Program-made: the position numbers and the translations under genes
Part shown: in pieces, positions 1 through 10,800 of the stretch
How positions within the stretch are numbered: position 1 is the first letter of the stretch
Layout of the letters: every line of letters begins with the position of its first letter
The notes under the pieces: generated by a model
What the model was told of the DNA's origin: nothing
The model's input: the letters and a program-made list of their open reading frames with translations, nothing else
Database searches by the model: none
DNA from: Chara braunii
Taxonomy: Eukaryota > Streptophyta > Charophyceae > Charales > Characeae
DNA: 22,500 nucleotides
Assembly (NCBI GenBank): GCA_003427395.1
Contig: BFEA01000480.1
Location: 1,020,261 to 1,042,760, forward strand
Reading direction: 5' to 3'

Positions 1-130
1 TTTTTTTTTTAAATTTATATTGCACACAGGGCGCACCTCCCTCAGTGCGTGCACTGCGCACAGTGTGTGCTCGTTGTCACTCCAGTTTACAGCGCAGTGC
101 GCACCGCCCCGCACCGCATTGCGCACTGGT
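1..130. repeat. GCGCAC/GTGCAC-rich stretch
   Basis: After a T10 run, GCGCAC recurs four times with several GTGC/GCAC partners, forming many short inverted repeats (for example GTGCGTGCACTGCGCAC). No gene is seen. Confidence 0.5.
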
Positions 131-214
131 GCACTGCAACTATGCTATTTTTTAATGTTCCTCTTTGCAGTGATAAGGTGACCAGCCGTATTAAGAATCC
201 ATAGCAGATTCAAA

Positions 215-216
<2 letters not shown>

Positions 217-290
<74 letters not shown>
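217..290. repeat. (TG)37 microsatellite
   Basis: This is a pure TG dinucleotide run. It produces a spurious His-Thr frame on the minus strand. Confidence 0.97.
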
Positions 291-293
<3 letters not shown>

Positions 294-1385
294 ATTCTCA
301 TGCGCGTCCCTGTGAACCCTGCAGCCTTGTGTGAGGCTGACAAGTGGCCTACCACTCGTGCTGGTGGGATGATCTGTCAGCTGGTTGGTAGCTGACCGGT
401 CAGAGTCTGCTGAGTGTCGGCAGTGGAACTGTGGGCATGGCATTACTCTTACTCTCAGGTGAATGAGTGCATTATGGAGACATTTGCCTCTGGGAATGAC
501 TTCACAACAGTCGCATGGGGAGTTTCTTTCAGAGTCCTTTGTTATAGGCCACCGTGGCTGTTGGGCTCTGCTATAGAAATAGCCTCCTGTTTGAGTGATC
601 AGAAGTCTGATGGGTCCTGTTACCACCCACGAAAATGATAAGGTCTCAGGGTGGGAAGTTTGACTGCTTCCTGGAGCTGCCTATTCTCGTCTGTGCTACC
701 GGAACTTGTGCAGTAACGACGATCGAGCACACTCGGAACCAAACTGTCTGCGCGACATCGTCATGGCGTTTCACTGTCCTGGATTCTAGGACGCCGTGCA
801 CTTTTGGGTGTGGCCTGTGCAGACGTCTTATGTCCACAGAATTTTCAGGTGACGTTGGCCCTTGACATCCTTTTTCTGGATCTGAAGGGAATACTCGCAC
901 CAGCACCTTATGGAGTACATACATTGGGCTTGTCACACCTCACGCACTACCCGGCAAGCCGGTTTCTCCAGCCGTCAAATGTCAGCAGCTTTCTCACCTA
1001 CGCGTATTGCTTCGTGGGCATCTGCAGGTGTGCCCAGGTGCCCCCAAACCCACTATTTCTTTCTTCCCTACACTTGAAACAGACTCGTTATAATAGGTGA
1101 TGCTTATTGCACTGTGTGGCTGGCCTGGCTCTAAAAACTGCAGATTTCCTTTAATTTCTGATTTTGTTTGATTTGGAAACTGGGCACTGTTTGACTTCTC
1201 GTCCCCCAAACCCATGTTCCTTTGTCCGCTAAACGTAGCAAATATGCGAGGAGAACGGTATAAGGGTGAGTGTGCCCTGATGTCCCAATATGCCAAAACT
1301 CTGGTTCCTGTCTTTGAACCAGTTTCCATTTTTTTAGGAGTAGGATATTTTCCCGTATCCCAAACAACGGGAAAGGTAGTGAAGG
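291..1385. other. no gene recognised
   Basis: Mixed-composition DNA without recognisable exons, RNA genes or clear repeats. Several overlapping frames under 115 codons occur on both strands, with no recognisable family. It is probably EIF3L intron or upstream DNA. Confidence 0.5.
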
Positions 1386-1571
1386 TTTAAACCACAAGTA
1401 CACGGCCCCAGCCTTGCAGTCCGAAACTTGTCACCACAAGAAAACGAGGCCGAGTGGTCAAACACTGTGCCCGCCGTTGATAAACTCGATCGGTGGTTGT
1501 GTTTTCGTTTCGTGCCTCCAGAATTTGAGGTGTCAGGTCTGCAGCCCAGCTGCCCATGTACTGGTATTCAA
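1386..1571. mobile_element. foldback MITE, copy 1
   Basis: It begins TTTAAACCACAAGTACACGG and ends in a degraded inverted counterpart (GTACTGGTATTCAA). The interior TTGCAGTCC, AACTTGTC, GCCCGCCGTTGATA, GATCGG, CGTGCCTCC and GGTGTCAGG follows, in order, the copy at 6346-6534. It has no coding capacity, so it is a non-autonomous element. It is older-looking than the second copy. Confidence 0.65.
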
Positions 1572-1692
1572 TGCACATTCTGACTGTGCTGGATGGCTCA
1601 AGTATGACAGCGTTCTCTTGAACTAAATGCTTAGAAATTATGGCCATGTCGGACTACCAATCTGCCTTTGGATGGTTATGGGACAGCTCATA

Positions 1693-2183
1693 GGGCCTTG
1701 CTGCACTACTCATGAAATGTGCTTTCTCATGAGCTGCGCATCGCTGCACTTACTCATGAATTGGGCCATCGGAAAACGCATCAAGAGCTGTCAGACGTAA
1801 CTCTTGCAAACGTCAAGAGTTGTCGTCACTGCACTACTCTTGCCTTGTCACTCGTGAAAATACATTTCATGAGCTGTCAGGGCGCCGTCGGACGAAGTCA
1901 TCTAGAGCACTCTTTGCTCACCCGCCTGCGACCTTGGTTCTTGCAAGGGTGGTCGGACGGTTTCTTGAAAGGCCATGGGATTTCTAGAGCGAGCCTGGGT
2001 CTGGGCGGACAAACCACGCTGCACTGCACTCTAGGATAACTGTCAGCGTATCAAGAGTGCTTCATGAGTGGGACATCAAGAGTAAGTGCAGCCACGACCG
2101 AACTCTAGGCCATTTCGGGACTTTCACAACTCATGCCGCACTCTTGATTTTTTTCACGAGTCATGAGTAGTGCAGCGAGGCCC
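1693..2183. mobile_element. 491-bp non-autonomous element with 23-bp terminal inverted repeats
   Basis: Left end GGGCCTTGCTGCACTACTCA-TGA (1693-1715) and right end (2161-2183) are inverted copies differing at one base. ATA flanks each side, a possible 3-bp target duplication of the kind seen with PIF/Harbinger or CACTA elements, though not diagnostic. The interior is studded with TCATGAG and TCAAGAG motifs, at least four of each. No transposase frame is present. Confidence 0.7.
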
Positions 2184-3960
2184 ATATTTCTCCCCCTGCA
2201 ACAACCCGTCTGCGCATTCGATGTTGACCGCTATTTATAGCTGGTCGACAGAAAAGGACCGATCATTTTTTCTTTACGGGGATAGAGAGATTGAGTGGGA
2301 GAAATTATTTCAGGTGCACTAGAAAAGTTTTCATTAACCCTCTAATATCAGCCAATTTTGTACGATATTAGATGTTTCTTTATTGATATCCATCTTTCAT
2401 CTTGGCTGGCAATAGCTGAGAGACCATTTGAAGCACCAGTACCTTGCAGGAACTGGCCGGCTAACAGGGGGCGGCGTATCAGGCTGCCTGCCTGCACAGG
2501 GTCCAATACATAAATAATGGAAAAACTGTTAAGGTGCTGCTGAAGGGTAACGATGCACGAAGTGGAAAAAGATGCATAAGTACTGGCGGTTCTGTGCTCC
2601 TTCATTTGCCATGTTGGGGTGGAAATCTTGGGATGGAGGGAGAGCTCTGGGCATTTTAACCTTTCGGGCCGTCAAACTCGTCCGTGGCTGTGCATATTGT
2701 TTTACCCTCTCTTGTCTCGGAGTCTCATCTTTTTTGACAGCCAAACACATACATGGTTGCGCGTTGCTGTACACCCACTTGCTCCTCACAAAGTGTTTCC
2801 TAACAGGTGTTGGGCAGTACCTTCCAACCTCTGTCAATGAGGGTTTCTTCCACCAAGGTACTTGCCCATTGCGCCATGCCAGAGGGATTGATGCATTGTG
2901 TTCACTGATGCAGTGCCGGTGGCATTGCCTCCTTTGCTCCAGAATGTGGTCAAAGGTCATGGGGCATGTCATGCAGCTGTGGCATCGACACTTGGAAGCA
3001 CAGTCTTGTCGTCAGCTGCTGTGGTGCCCAGTGATCACTACCAATTGCAGAAGACTTCCTCTCCAGGTCGTTCTTGCAGGTCTTTGGGAACTACTTGCAA
3101 TTTGATGTAATGGCCACTTTGCCGTAGCTGCAAGGAATGCTTTCCCTCATGATTGGGAAAAGAGCATCACACAGAAGCCTGAAACATCAAGTTGAGCCTT
3201 CACATCACCGGTCCATTTCCCTGCTATTTTGCTCTGGTGTGGCGGTCAGCCCTCTGCATACTTGGGCGCATGGCATGCCGACCGAAAAAGGGTTGGCGTT
3301 GCCAGGCAAATTGTGTGCTGCGACGGTTTGGCAGGAATTGATGCACAGCAAAAATCCATGTCGGGTAAGGGAGGTTCGGACACACTGCTGGTTTAAAGTG
3401 TCACTTCGCCTGATGCAATTTAATTCCGTGGACCGTTGGGGTTTTTGACAAAAATCTTTTGATCCTACCGGTAGAAGTGGTCTGCAGGAAATAAAAAAGA
3501 AGTGAAAAAATATGCAGAAGCGTGCGAGTTCACTGTCAAAGCTTTTTTGGCTTTTTTTGAAAAGCTGTCCTCTTCTCCTCATTGGGGGGCAGCTGTATGG
3601 CAAGCTCTTCTATGTGCAGGAGCTAGTACCCAGGTTCCTAACCCCCGGTAAAGGATTGGTAGGGGTCACACTTTTTTCCCTGCCACCAGCCGGGTGGGGC
3701 GGGGGGGCCAAGCCAACTATCTCAGCTGGTGAACCCAAGGTGCGCCGCATGGGGGCGTGGGGAATCGCACCGATGCCACAATTTATTCTGCACCCATTCT
3801 TATTTTTAAATTTTACTTTTCCTGCAGAGATGAGCACCTAACTTACGTGCCCGACTTTTTCAGGGTTTTTTGTTCATTCTTCCGGGTGCTAAGAATAGCC
3901 AGAGTTCGTGCACTTTTCTTTGGTAAACCTCCAACAGCCTTTTCTGTAGCGTGGGCCGAC
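2184..3960. other. no gene identified; open frames on both strands at 2529-3105
   Basis: A 147-codon minus frame (2529-2972) and a 177-codon plus frame (2572-3105) overlap. Neither has a motif I can assign, and both could be decayed transposon sequence. A short family copy lies at 3564-3595. Nothing else is recognised. Confidence 0.4.
3564..3595 (+). repeat. dispersed repeat, GCTGTC..CTTCTCCTC..GGGGGG..CAGCTG, copy 1
   Basis: This matches 20180-20210 and the shorter 19957-19978. A second block about 30 bases on (GAGCTAGTACCCAGG, CCTAAC, 3620-3650) resembles 20469-20496 (GAGCAGTACCCAAG, CCTAAC). The copies therefore appear to belong to one longer, unevenly deleted repeat. Confidence 0.45.
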
Positions 3961-3986
3961 AGTCCNCCCNCTNCCCCCCCCCCCCC
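3961..3986. repeat. poly-C tract with undetermined bases
   Basis: N at 3966, 3970 and 3973 in a C-rich run ending in 13 C. This is low-complexity sequence the assembly could not resolve. Confidence 0.9.
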
Positions 3987-6345
3987 GTGCCGTGGTGCAT
4001 ACACCAGTGTGACGATTTCGGAGCATCAGTGGGAGAGTTGTGGTTTAAAAGCAGCTTGGGCCAGTGACCTCTTACAGGTTGGACCGTGTAGTCGTGTCAA
4101 CTGAAAGTTGGACCACACAGATTGATATGTTGCGCAAAAGGAAGGGCTGGCTCGGTCAACATCCTGTGTTTTCTGCTGCTTTGTCATTCTGAGAAGCGTC
4201 TGTTCTAAGGTCTGTCCCAGGAATGGCAGACCCCTATGCAAATCCACACTACGTGCGCTGATGTGCTGGAAAACTCGATAGAGCTTGAATCCATCTACAT
4301 GAGCTCGCTGAAAACCATGAGATTGTTTAGATATGCTTTGAGTAGCGGATTCAGATAGAGGAGCTTCAGAACCCTTGTAAATATCTTCACAAATCAGCAC
4401 AGAAGAACAATTTGTTGACTGTTGATGATGATATCTCTTTGATGGTTCAGAGGCGGCGATGATAGTGGGTGTTCTCTCAAGTAACTCTGAGCTCCCAGGG
4501 TAAGATCTACTTGTTAGTTTGCCCGAAATGCTGTTGCGGCCTTGACATACCACAGTTTAACAAATGCGAGCGTGAGTCTGCGTCCCTGCTGGCATGCCAA
4601 GAACATCCCATGTGTTACGATGTTTCCAGGAAGCTGTTGTGCAGGGGATGTTTTTACTGCGTGAACTGTCTCTAATGCCATCATCTGCCACATCCTCTCC
4701 ATTCATGTTCCACATGAAATGGTGGACTTCTTCAGCCTGCACTTTGTAATTGAACCTTTCAATTCTTGCCGGACCAGGAACAAACACTGCGGCTTGAGGA
4801 TCTCACATGGACCTTCTCCCACAGCTCTCATGAGAACCATCCGCAGCGTGCCTTACAGAAACGTCACTGGCCCCATGGGAAGCAGTGGCAAACTGAAGTT
4901 TGCAATATGTGACCATCCTTTTTTCGGATTCGGCCCTTTCATCGCCTGCCTGCAGATAGGCTATGTGGACTGCGGAATCCAAAGGAACTTGCTTTATGCT
5001 GCACTGTGATACCAGCCGGATGTTCAGCAATGTGACCGACATTCCTTGTGTCATGAGCATCATTAGGCTTAAGCCGATGCAAAATCCTGTCTTCATACCT
5101 ATGGTGGTAGTTGATATTGTACTCATGTCCGACGCTCTCACGTGATGTCCTATCTATAGGCAGGCTCGGGAACAGCAGTGTCCATACCTCTGCAGGTGCT
5201 GTCGGTCTATGTTCCTGGCATGTCGGAACTGTGTTGCTTGTGACATGTCTCTGAGTCGCACCAATCAACACAGCGACTACGACTGCGGGAATAGAATGCG
5301 GCGCTACCACTGTCCAAACCCAGACTGGTCCGGCCGGGTCTGCATGGGTGTCCACTTACCGTAGGCAATGCCTGCTCGTCAGCTCATTTTTTGTTACCAA
5401 CCTGACCCTTGACATGCCTCTTCTGCCAGTCTCTAGCATTGTGCTCTGTGGTAGTATTGTGGACTTCCTTCTGCTGCTTTTCTCCTCCCTCTGCGTTACT
5501 CCTCTTTCTGCCTCTTTCCCTCCCTTTGGTCTCCTACCTCCTTTCTTTCCCAAATGTAGAACTCAATACGTACAAACGAGCATTACTTAGTTAAGAGACA
5601 AAATGTAAGGCGCACTGCTTGAAGGAATTAAAGTGTAAGCATGCTGTGCTCCATTACGCATGTGGTGGGGCTTTCAACTCTCAGATTGCAATCGAAATGA
5701 CTGTTTCATCAAAACGCTTGATTTATGGAAAATTTTCAGAATCATTTACTGTTATCGCATATAATGCTGTAATTCTATAGAGCCGGTATAGATGATCACA
5801 AGGTCAGGTCGTTTCAATTTTGGATCTTGGGATCTGCGCTGGGGATGTTCTTGTGACAGGGGCTTCAAAACACACACAAAACATACAAACGCACTAATGT
5901 GGTGGATGTTGCGTTCTGATGACCACTGCCGCACGCCCAATGTAGGATCTGGTCCTGGGCCACCATCTGTCCCGTCTGGTCGTACCCTGCAAGCTTCATC
6001 TGATCAGCTGTACCAGCTGTTCCATGCTCTGTTTACTGGGCCAAAAATCTCTTCTCCACTAGATGATAACCTGGAGCTGTGGCTATCGGAGAATGTCACA
6101 TACGTGGCTGGATGACCTAACGTGAGGATCAGAGTGCTACTGGCAGGCGTGTAGAAACCTGGGAAAATATCAGCATATCTTGGGGGTTTCTCTGTTTCTG
6201 CTTCTCTGTTTCCACGGCTTTGGGGCTTCCAGCAGAAGGGTTTATTTGGGAATCTCTTCTTCGGGCTTCTCTTCTGGGGATTCTTTCAGCGGCTTTGCAT
6301 GTCGTGCAGTATAGCCATCTGGCTGATCAGCAGCTTTTGATCTAG
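3987..6345. other. no gene identified
   Basis: Long open frames lie mostly on the minus strand (4026-4553, 4803-5141, 4939-5355), but none has a recognisable domain and they lie in different frames. They may be remnants of a degraded mobile element. 5466-5550 is CT-rich, and 5600-6345 is unremarkable. Confidence 0.4.
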
Positions 6346-6534
6346 TTTAAACCGCCAGTACACGGCCACAGCCTTGCAGTCCAGAACTTGTCGCCAAAAA
6401 GAAAAGGAGGCTGAAACGCCGAACGCTGGGCCCGCCGTTGATATATTGGATCGGCGGTAGCTTTTTCTTTTCGCGCCTCCGGAATTCAAGGTGTCAGGCC
6501 CGCGGCCCAGGTAGCCGCGTACTGGTGCTTTAAA
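6346..6534. mobile_element. foldback MITE, copy 2
   Basis: The ends are inverted repeats: TTTAAACCGCCAGTACACGG on the left and, read on the minus strand, TTTAAAGCACCAGTACGCGG on the right. The interior is partly self-complementary, including GCCCGCCGTTGATA and GGATCGGCGG near the centre. It is the same family as 1386-1571, with nearly the same length (189 and 186 bp). No open frame is of interest. Confidence 0.75.
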
Positions 6535-6536
6535 CC

Positions 6537-6649
6537 ACTACCGTCTTCACCCGAATAGAACGCCCGGTCATTATAGCTGTATTTGGTCGAAATGGAAGTC
6601 TAGATGCAGTGATAATGACCGGGCGTTCTATTCGGGTGAAGATGGTAGT
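6537..6649. mobile_element. hairpin element with 38-bp arms
   Basis: Left arm 6537-6574 and right arm 6612-6649 are inverted copies with one mismatch by eye, around a 37-base spacer. The ends are ACTACCGTCTTC and GAAGATGGTAGT. ACC lies on both sides (6534-6536 and 6650-6652), a possible 3-bp target duplication. It directly follows the MITE at 6346-6534. Confidence 0.75.
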
Positions 6650-6812
6650 ACCTTTGACGGGTGGGAAAATAGAACTCCTAAAAAGTTGGAAGCTGGGCCC
6701 GGCGACGGCCGCCATTGATAAACCTCATCGGCGGCTGTTGTTTCGTCTTGGCCTCCTAAAAGATCGGAGGTCCACCCCAGGCTCCCTATTTTCCCAACCG
6801 TCAAAGGTACTA
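6646..6812. mobile_element. MITE with 27-bp terminal inverted repeats
   Basis: The left end is TAGTACCTTTGACGGGTGGG, then AAAATAG. The right end read on the minus strand is TAGTACCTTTGACGGTTGGG, then AAAATAG, one mismatch in 27. ATGG flanks both sides (6642-6645 and 6813-6816), a candidate 4-bp target duplication. The interior (GCTGGGCCCGG, GCCATTGATAAACC, ATCGGCGGC, GGCCTCC) resembles the core of the 6346-6534 family, so the two families may be related. Its first four bases overlap the hairpin element before it. Confidence 0.75.
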
Positions 6813-7677
6813 ATGGTGCAATGCTAAACTGCTTGTCTGGCGAAAGCAACTTTCCAGGATCATAGTAAACCTAACATCTCAGAGTTCATAGTCGGCGTCT
6901 TGACGCTCTACAGAGTCAAACCCTTGCACATATGCTCACAATCGAACGCACAAACACACACTTCACACGCAGGCGTACATTGCTCCTCTCACCGACACTC
7001 TAAAACTGTATCACCCACAGGCGTACTAACATCCTTTACTAATTGAACTCCTAAGTACTTAACGAACCGCCAGAAGAGCCTCCTCACACACAGTTACGAT
7101 TGCTCTTGCCATGAGTGCGCTGACTGAATGGTCGTGTAGCACTTCGCTTTCCCTCGGAATCTGCAAGGTTAAAAAGCCAACTTAATTGTCAGATGCACCA
7201 TGTCTAGCGATCAGGATGCTGCCTGATCTTCCTCTGGTACATTTGCTGTTCGGGCTGGTACAGGGCCTGAACCCGTTTACTGGGCTGGGACTGACAAAGG
7301 GCAGATCTGCAAAAATGACAAAAAACAAGAAAATTGTGGAAATGGCCTTGAATCATTTCGCATTTTCTTCCCAGAATTTCTCGAATTTTGGTTTTTTATT
7401 TTCTCAGAAATCAGCTATTTTGCTCTGAACCGGACAAACCCATGTGTACATGTGGATATCTATAATGTCATCCTGAACAGTGTCCGGTCCGCTGGGTCTG
7501 GTAATGTAAGATGAAATTGAGAAGGCACGTTTCTCCGGTGAATTTACATTTTCTGTAGAACTTGCTGGTTTCTGCTAAGCTGTCGGCATCTTGGATGCTG
7601 ATTTAGGACTGTTCTCGATTGTTGCTGATTTACGACTGTGCTCAATTGTTGTTGTTTTGCCCTTTTGCTCTGCACAG
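6813..7677 (+). other. intron upstream of EIF3L exon a
   Basis: No exon is recognised. The last 40 bases are T-rich and lead into the TGCACAG acceptor. CACACA-type low complexity occurs near 6925-6975. Confidence 0.55.
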
Positions 7678-7826
7678 GATGCATACCGGTTACAGTTGAA
7701 GTTGTTCCTCACAGAAGTGCGTCAGCAGCAACTTGTGCCAAGCATTCGGAGCTTTCTCAAGCTGTACACAACAATCCCGATTTCCAAACTGGCATCCTAC
7801 ATGGACATCAATGAGAGTACACTCAG
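7678..7826 (+). CDS. EIF3L: EIF3L exon a (first visible exon)
   Basis: The exon has 149 bp. The acceptor is a pyrimidine-rich tract ending in TGCACAG, and the exon opens in phase 0 at [10 protein letters not shown]. The donor is CTCAG|GTATGC, leaving a two-base AG that joins G of the next exon to make an Arg codon. It encodes [18 protein letters not shown] and [15 protein letters not shown], the helical and winged-helix part of the PCI domain. This is the most conserved piece of eIF3l in the window and the basis of the identification. Reading continues upstream without a stop only inside the intron, so the acceptor rather than an ATG defines the start. Confidence 0.92.
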
Positions 7827-10800
7827 GTATGCACACAACCATTGTATCTTGGTATTTCATCATCTGTTGCTGACAATCATCACTAAGATGATCATGTGTG
7901 CAGGTCGCTTGCTTTTCTAAACAATGTACCTACTTGCTGTAGACACTTAGAACTACCAGTACTGTCCCTCCCCTATGAAACTCGCGGTGTTATATATGAT
8001 GCAAAATGAAAGGTTAGGCTGGCAGGACCTTTGGAGATACTTGTTTTTTTCTGGGGGGGGAGGGTGCAGAAGCCCCGTGTATCCCAACGTTGGCGATTTG
8101 CTCTCTCTTTTAGAGGACCTGAACCATATTATATATCTCAGAACGATTTTCATTTCCTGTTTCGATGATGAAAATTTCTGAAAACATCAGGAAGGTAAGG
8201 TACATTCGTCTGCGGCAGGGAAAGACATTGAAAAAAAAAGCAACCTGTTTAGAACTTCACACCTGTGCAAAGGTTATTTTTGTCAAGAACCGAGTCCAAA
8301 TGTGGATCAGAGTCAGCGTGAGGCCGGGCAGGCATCGCTTGGTATAGGTCCAGTTGAACTGGTGGTTTAATGATGCAAAAGTGGATTCTGTTGCGCTTTT
8401 TCCAATTTCGTTTAATTTCAATAATATATCTTCTATTACATCTGAAGGCATATCTGGCATACCTCGAATTAGTTCATCGACATGGACAAGTGTACATTGG
8501 CCAGATGCAGGCCAAGCACAGCAGCAGGCTTGTGTGATGGCGAAGTAACTATCTTTTCTATATCCCCCTTCATAGATTTGTGGTTGGGGGATGCCTTTAC
8601 TACGCTCCTGCGCAGTGCTTTTGCCTGCTGCCAACGAGGACGAACATTCAGCAGAAGCCTAGACGTATGCAGCACTGATAAACGTGACCACCACAACTAT
8701 GCAGCGCCGAGAGTAGTGCTATCACTAGCGGGGACTTGTTTGTCCCCCTTTATAGATTTGTGGTTGGGGGAGCTTACAGCATGTAATAAATGTATAAGCA
8801 GGTAAGAAGATCAAATGTAGGCTACCAACCTGCCTGGGCGGGCAAAAAACGAAGCTCCTATAAAGCTCCTATAAAAAACGAAGCTCCTATAAAACGGGCT
8901 AATAAGCTAAACCGGCTGATGCTGCCGGGATAACTCCGGGTTGAATTGTGAGGTCCCCGGCCTCCCTTTTAAAAAGGAATTAAAAAAAAAAAAAAAAGAA
9001 AAACGAAGCTCCTATCTTGGAAAACGGGCCGGCTAAAAAAAGAGGCTAGGATCAGAAAAAAAAGAAATCTGACTTTAGGCCTGGACTGTGATTGGTCTGA
9101 GCAGTCAGAATCGACCAAGTTACTATAAACAGGGTTTAAAGGGGTTTAAAGGGGTTCAAAGGGGTACATGATCTGAAGCTCTTGCATCTCATTTTCTGTC
9201 ATTTTTTGTTTCAGTTTTATCTTGAAGTCGACAAGGAATTCAAACAGGAACCACAGCCGGAAGTTGTTTACCGTGCAATTTTACACAAATGTTTTTTTCA
9301 CGATCTTTGTTTTTTGCGCTTGCGTTTTTTTTTTATTTTTTAATCTAGTGCACTGGATCAAAGATGTTTTGAGCGTCGTGAGGACTCAGGCTTGGGTAAC
9401 GTCGAGGTAATCTAATGTGGCACGCTCACAAGTGGTGGAAAGGACGGTGACCTCGTGAACAGTGTCCAAGACAATTTCCATGGATGGCAGTGGGGGTGGA
9501 GAGCCCTGAGAAGGGTGTTGAGTTGCATGCAATGAAGGGGGTATTAAGTAAATAAAGTTAATGAAGGGTCCAGAGAGGTAGACACTGAGGTAAGACTGGG
9601 GGAGTAGGGGTGCACCCTGGGGAACATTGATGAGAGGAAGGGTGGGAGTGGGTCCCGTTATTATGATAACGTAAAGAAAATAACATAAAAACAGGGTGCA
9701 AGATGCTGTCGATGCAAGGTGGGTGAAGTATGTGTGTTGTGCTATGATGTGGGATTCATCCATCCTGTGCTAATAATTCTTGCTCGTCTCCTTTCTTTTT
9801 GTTCATTTGTGCATGAACTCAGGGCTGGCCTGACCTCGTACAAGCATAAGACCCATTCTGTGGATGCTGACAGGAATATTATATCAAACGCGGACATCGA
9901 TTTCTACATTGATGGGGTGAGCTCATTGACATGATCTGAAAAATGGTTGTCGCTCTCCTGTATGGTGCCAAGGAGGATGTGCATTGTGGCAGTGCATCCA
10001 GTGCCTATGCTTTGTCTGCCATTCCGTGTCTTTTTTATTCTTTCTTTTTCGTTTTTTGGAAAAAAGTATTGCAATACGAACAACTTTTGGCTGAGGGTCA
10101 CATGAGAATTCCTCACGGAACTGAAGATAAAAAAGAAATGCGATTCCCTGTCTATTAGTGTCTGATGTGTTTTTTTTTTTGCCCCGTATTCCTGCCCTGT
10201 AGTATTTTGCGCGCATTACTTCCCAGCTTAGGTGTAAATGTATATTGATTATTTCGCCTATTCCTGTGCTTGGCAGCATAAGTGTTGTATGAGCCAGCAA
10301 GAAAACAAATGAAGCTGCTCTCATCTTTGCATTCCAAGACATCTCTGGGAGTGCTCTGTCAGGAGCGGTGAGGATGATAAGGCACCCTTTTTTCTTCCTT
10401 TTTTTCTTGAGAAAACAGCCTGTTGTGCACTGCGGTCCGGTGACGGTACAAGCGCCGCCGGGATCGAGGGGCCGTAGCGGCAGGCTCCAGGTACGGGGGG
10501 GAGCTACATCTGCTGCTGTTTTGTTAGCATTGCCGAGTGCTTTTTTTTGTTTCTTTTTCTTTTCCCTTCTCCCTTCCTCTTTCTTTCTTTTCCTCTCTTT
10601 TTGTTTTAAAAGGTTGACGACTTTGAGATATCATCGTCGAATTGACCAGCCCTAGCTAACTCAGAGTTGTGGTATTTCACTCGCGGCTGCTTCCAGTGGA
10701 ATTCGAACTCACGTCTGCATTTCAACAGTTCTGCGGTTTACCAACTGAGCAAGACCAGTTGGTGCATTGCAGAATTATAATTTCTTCTTATCTCTTTTTC

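Larger units (their letters stand above)
7827..9822 (+). other. EIF3L intron a-b, about 2.0 kb
   Basis: GT-AG intron between exons a and b. It holds a G-rich patch near 8055, a 29-bp direct repeat (8563 and 8743), AACGAAGCTCCTAT repeats (8844-9040), an A-rich run near 8980, a 10-bp tandem repeat (9131-9164) and a T-rich stretch near 9290-9345. No further exon is needed for the protein alignment and none was recognised. Confidence 0.8.

Noticed and set aside
217-290. CRISPR-like or telomeric array
   Set aside because: It is a plain TG dinucleotide run. No spacer-repeat array or telomere repeat occurs anywhere in the window.
217-626. 138-codon minus frame ending in a His-Thr run
   Set aside because: The tail is the translated TG microsatellite, and the remainder has no recognisable family.
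2529-3105. Overlapping 147-codon minus and 177-codon plus frames
   Set aside because: Unusually long for this window, but no domain, splice support or transposase motif could be named, and only one strand could be real.
4026-5355. Series of minus-strand open frames
   Set aside because: They lie in different frames, have no recognisable motif and no obvious joining splice sites. A decayed element is possible but unsupported.
10688-10762. Functional tRNA gene
   Set aside because: The acceptor and D stems do not pair. The A- and B-box match and dispersed partial copies favour a SINE head.
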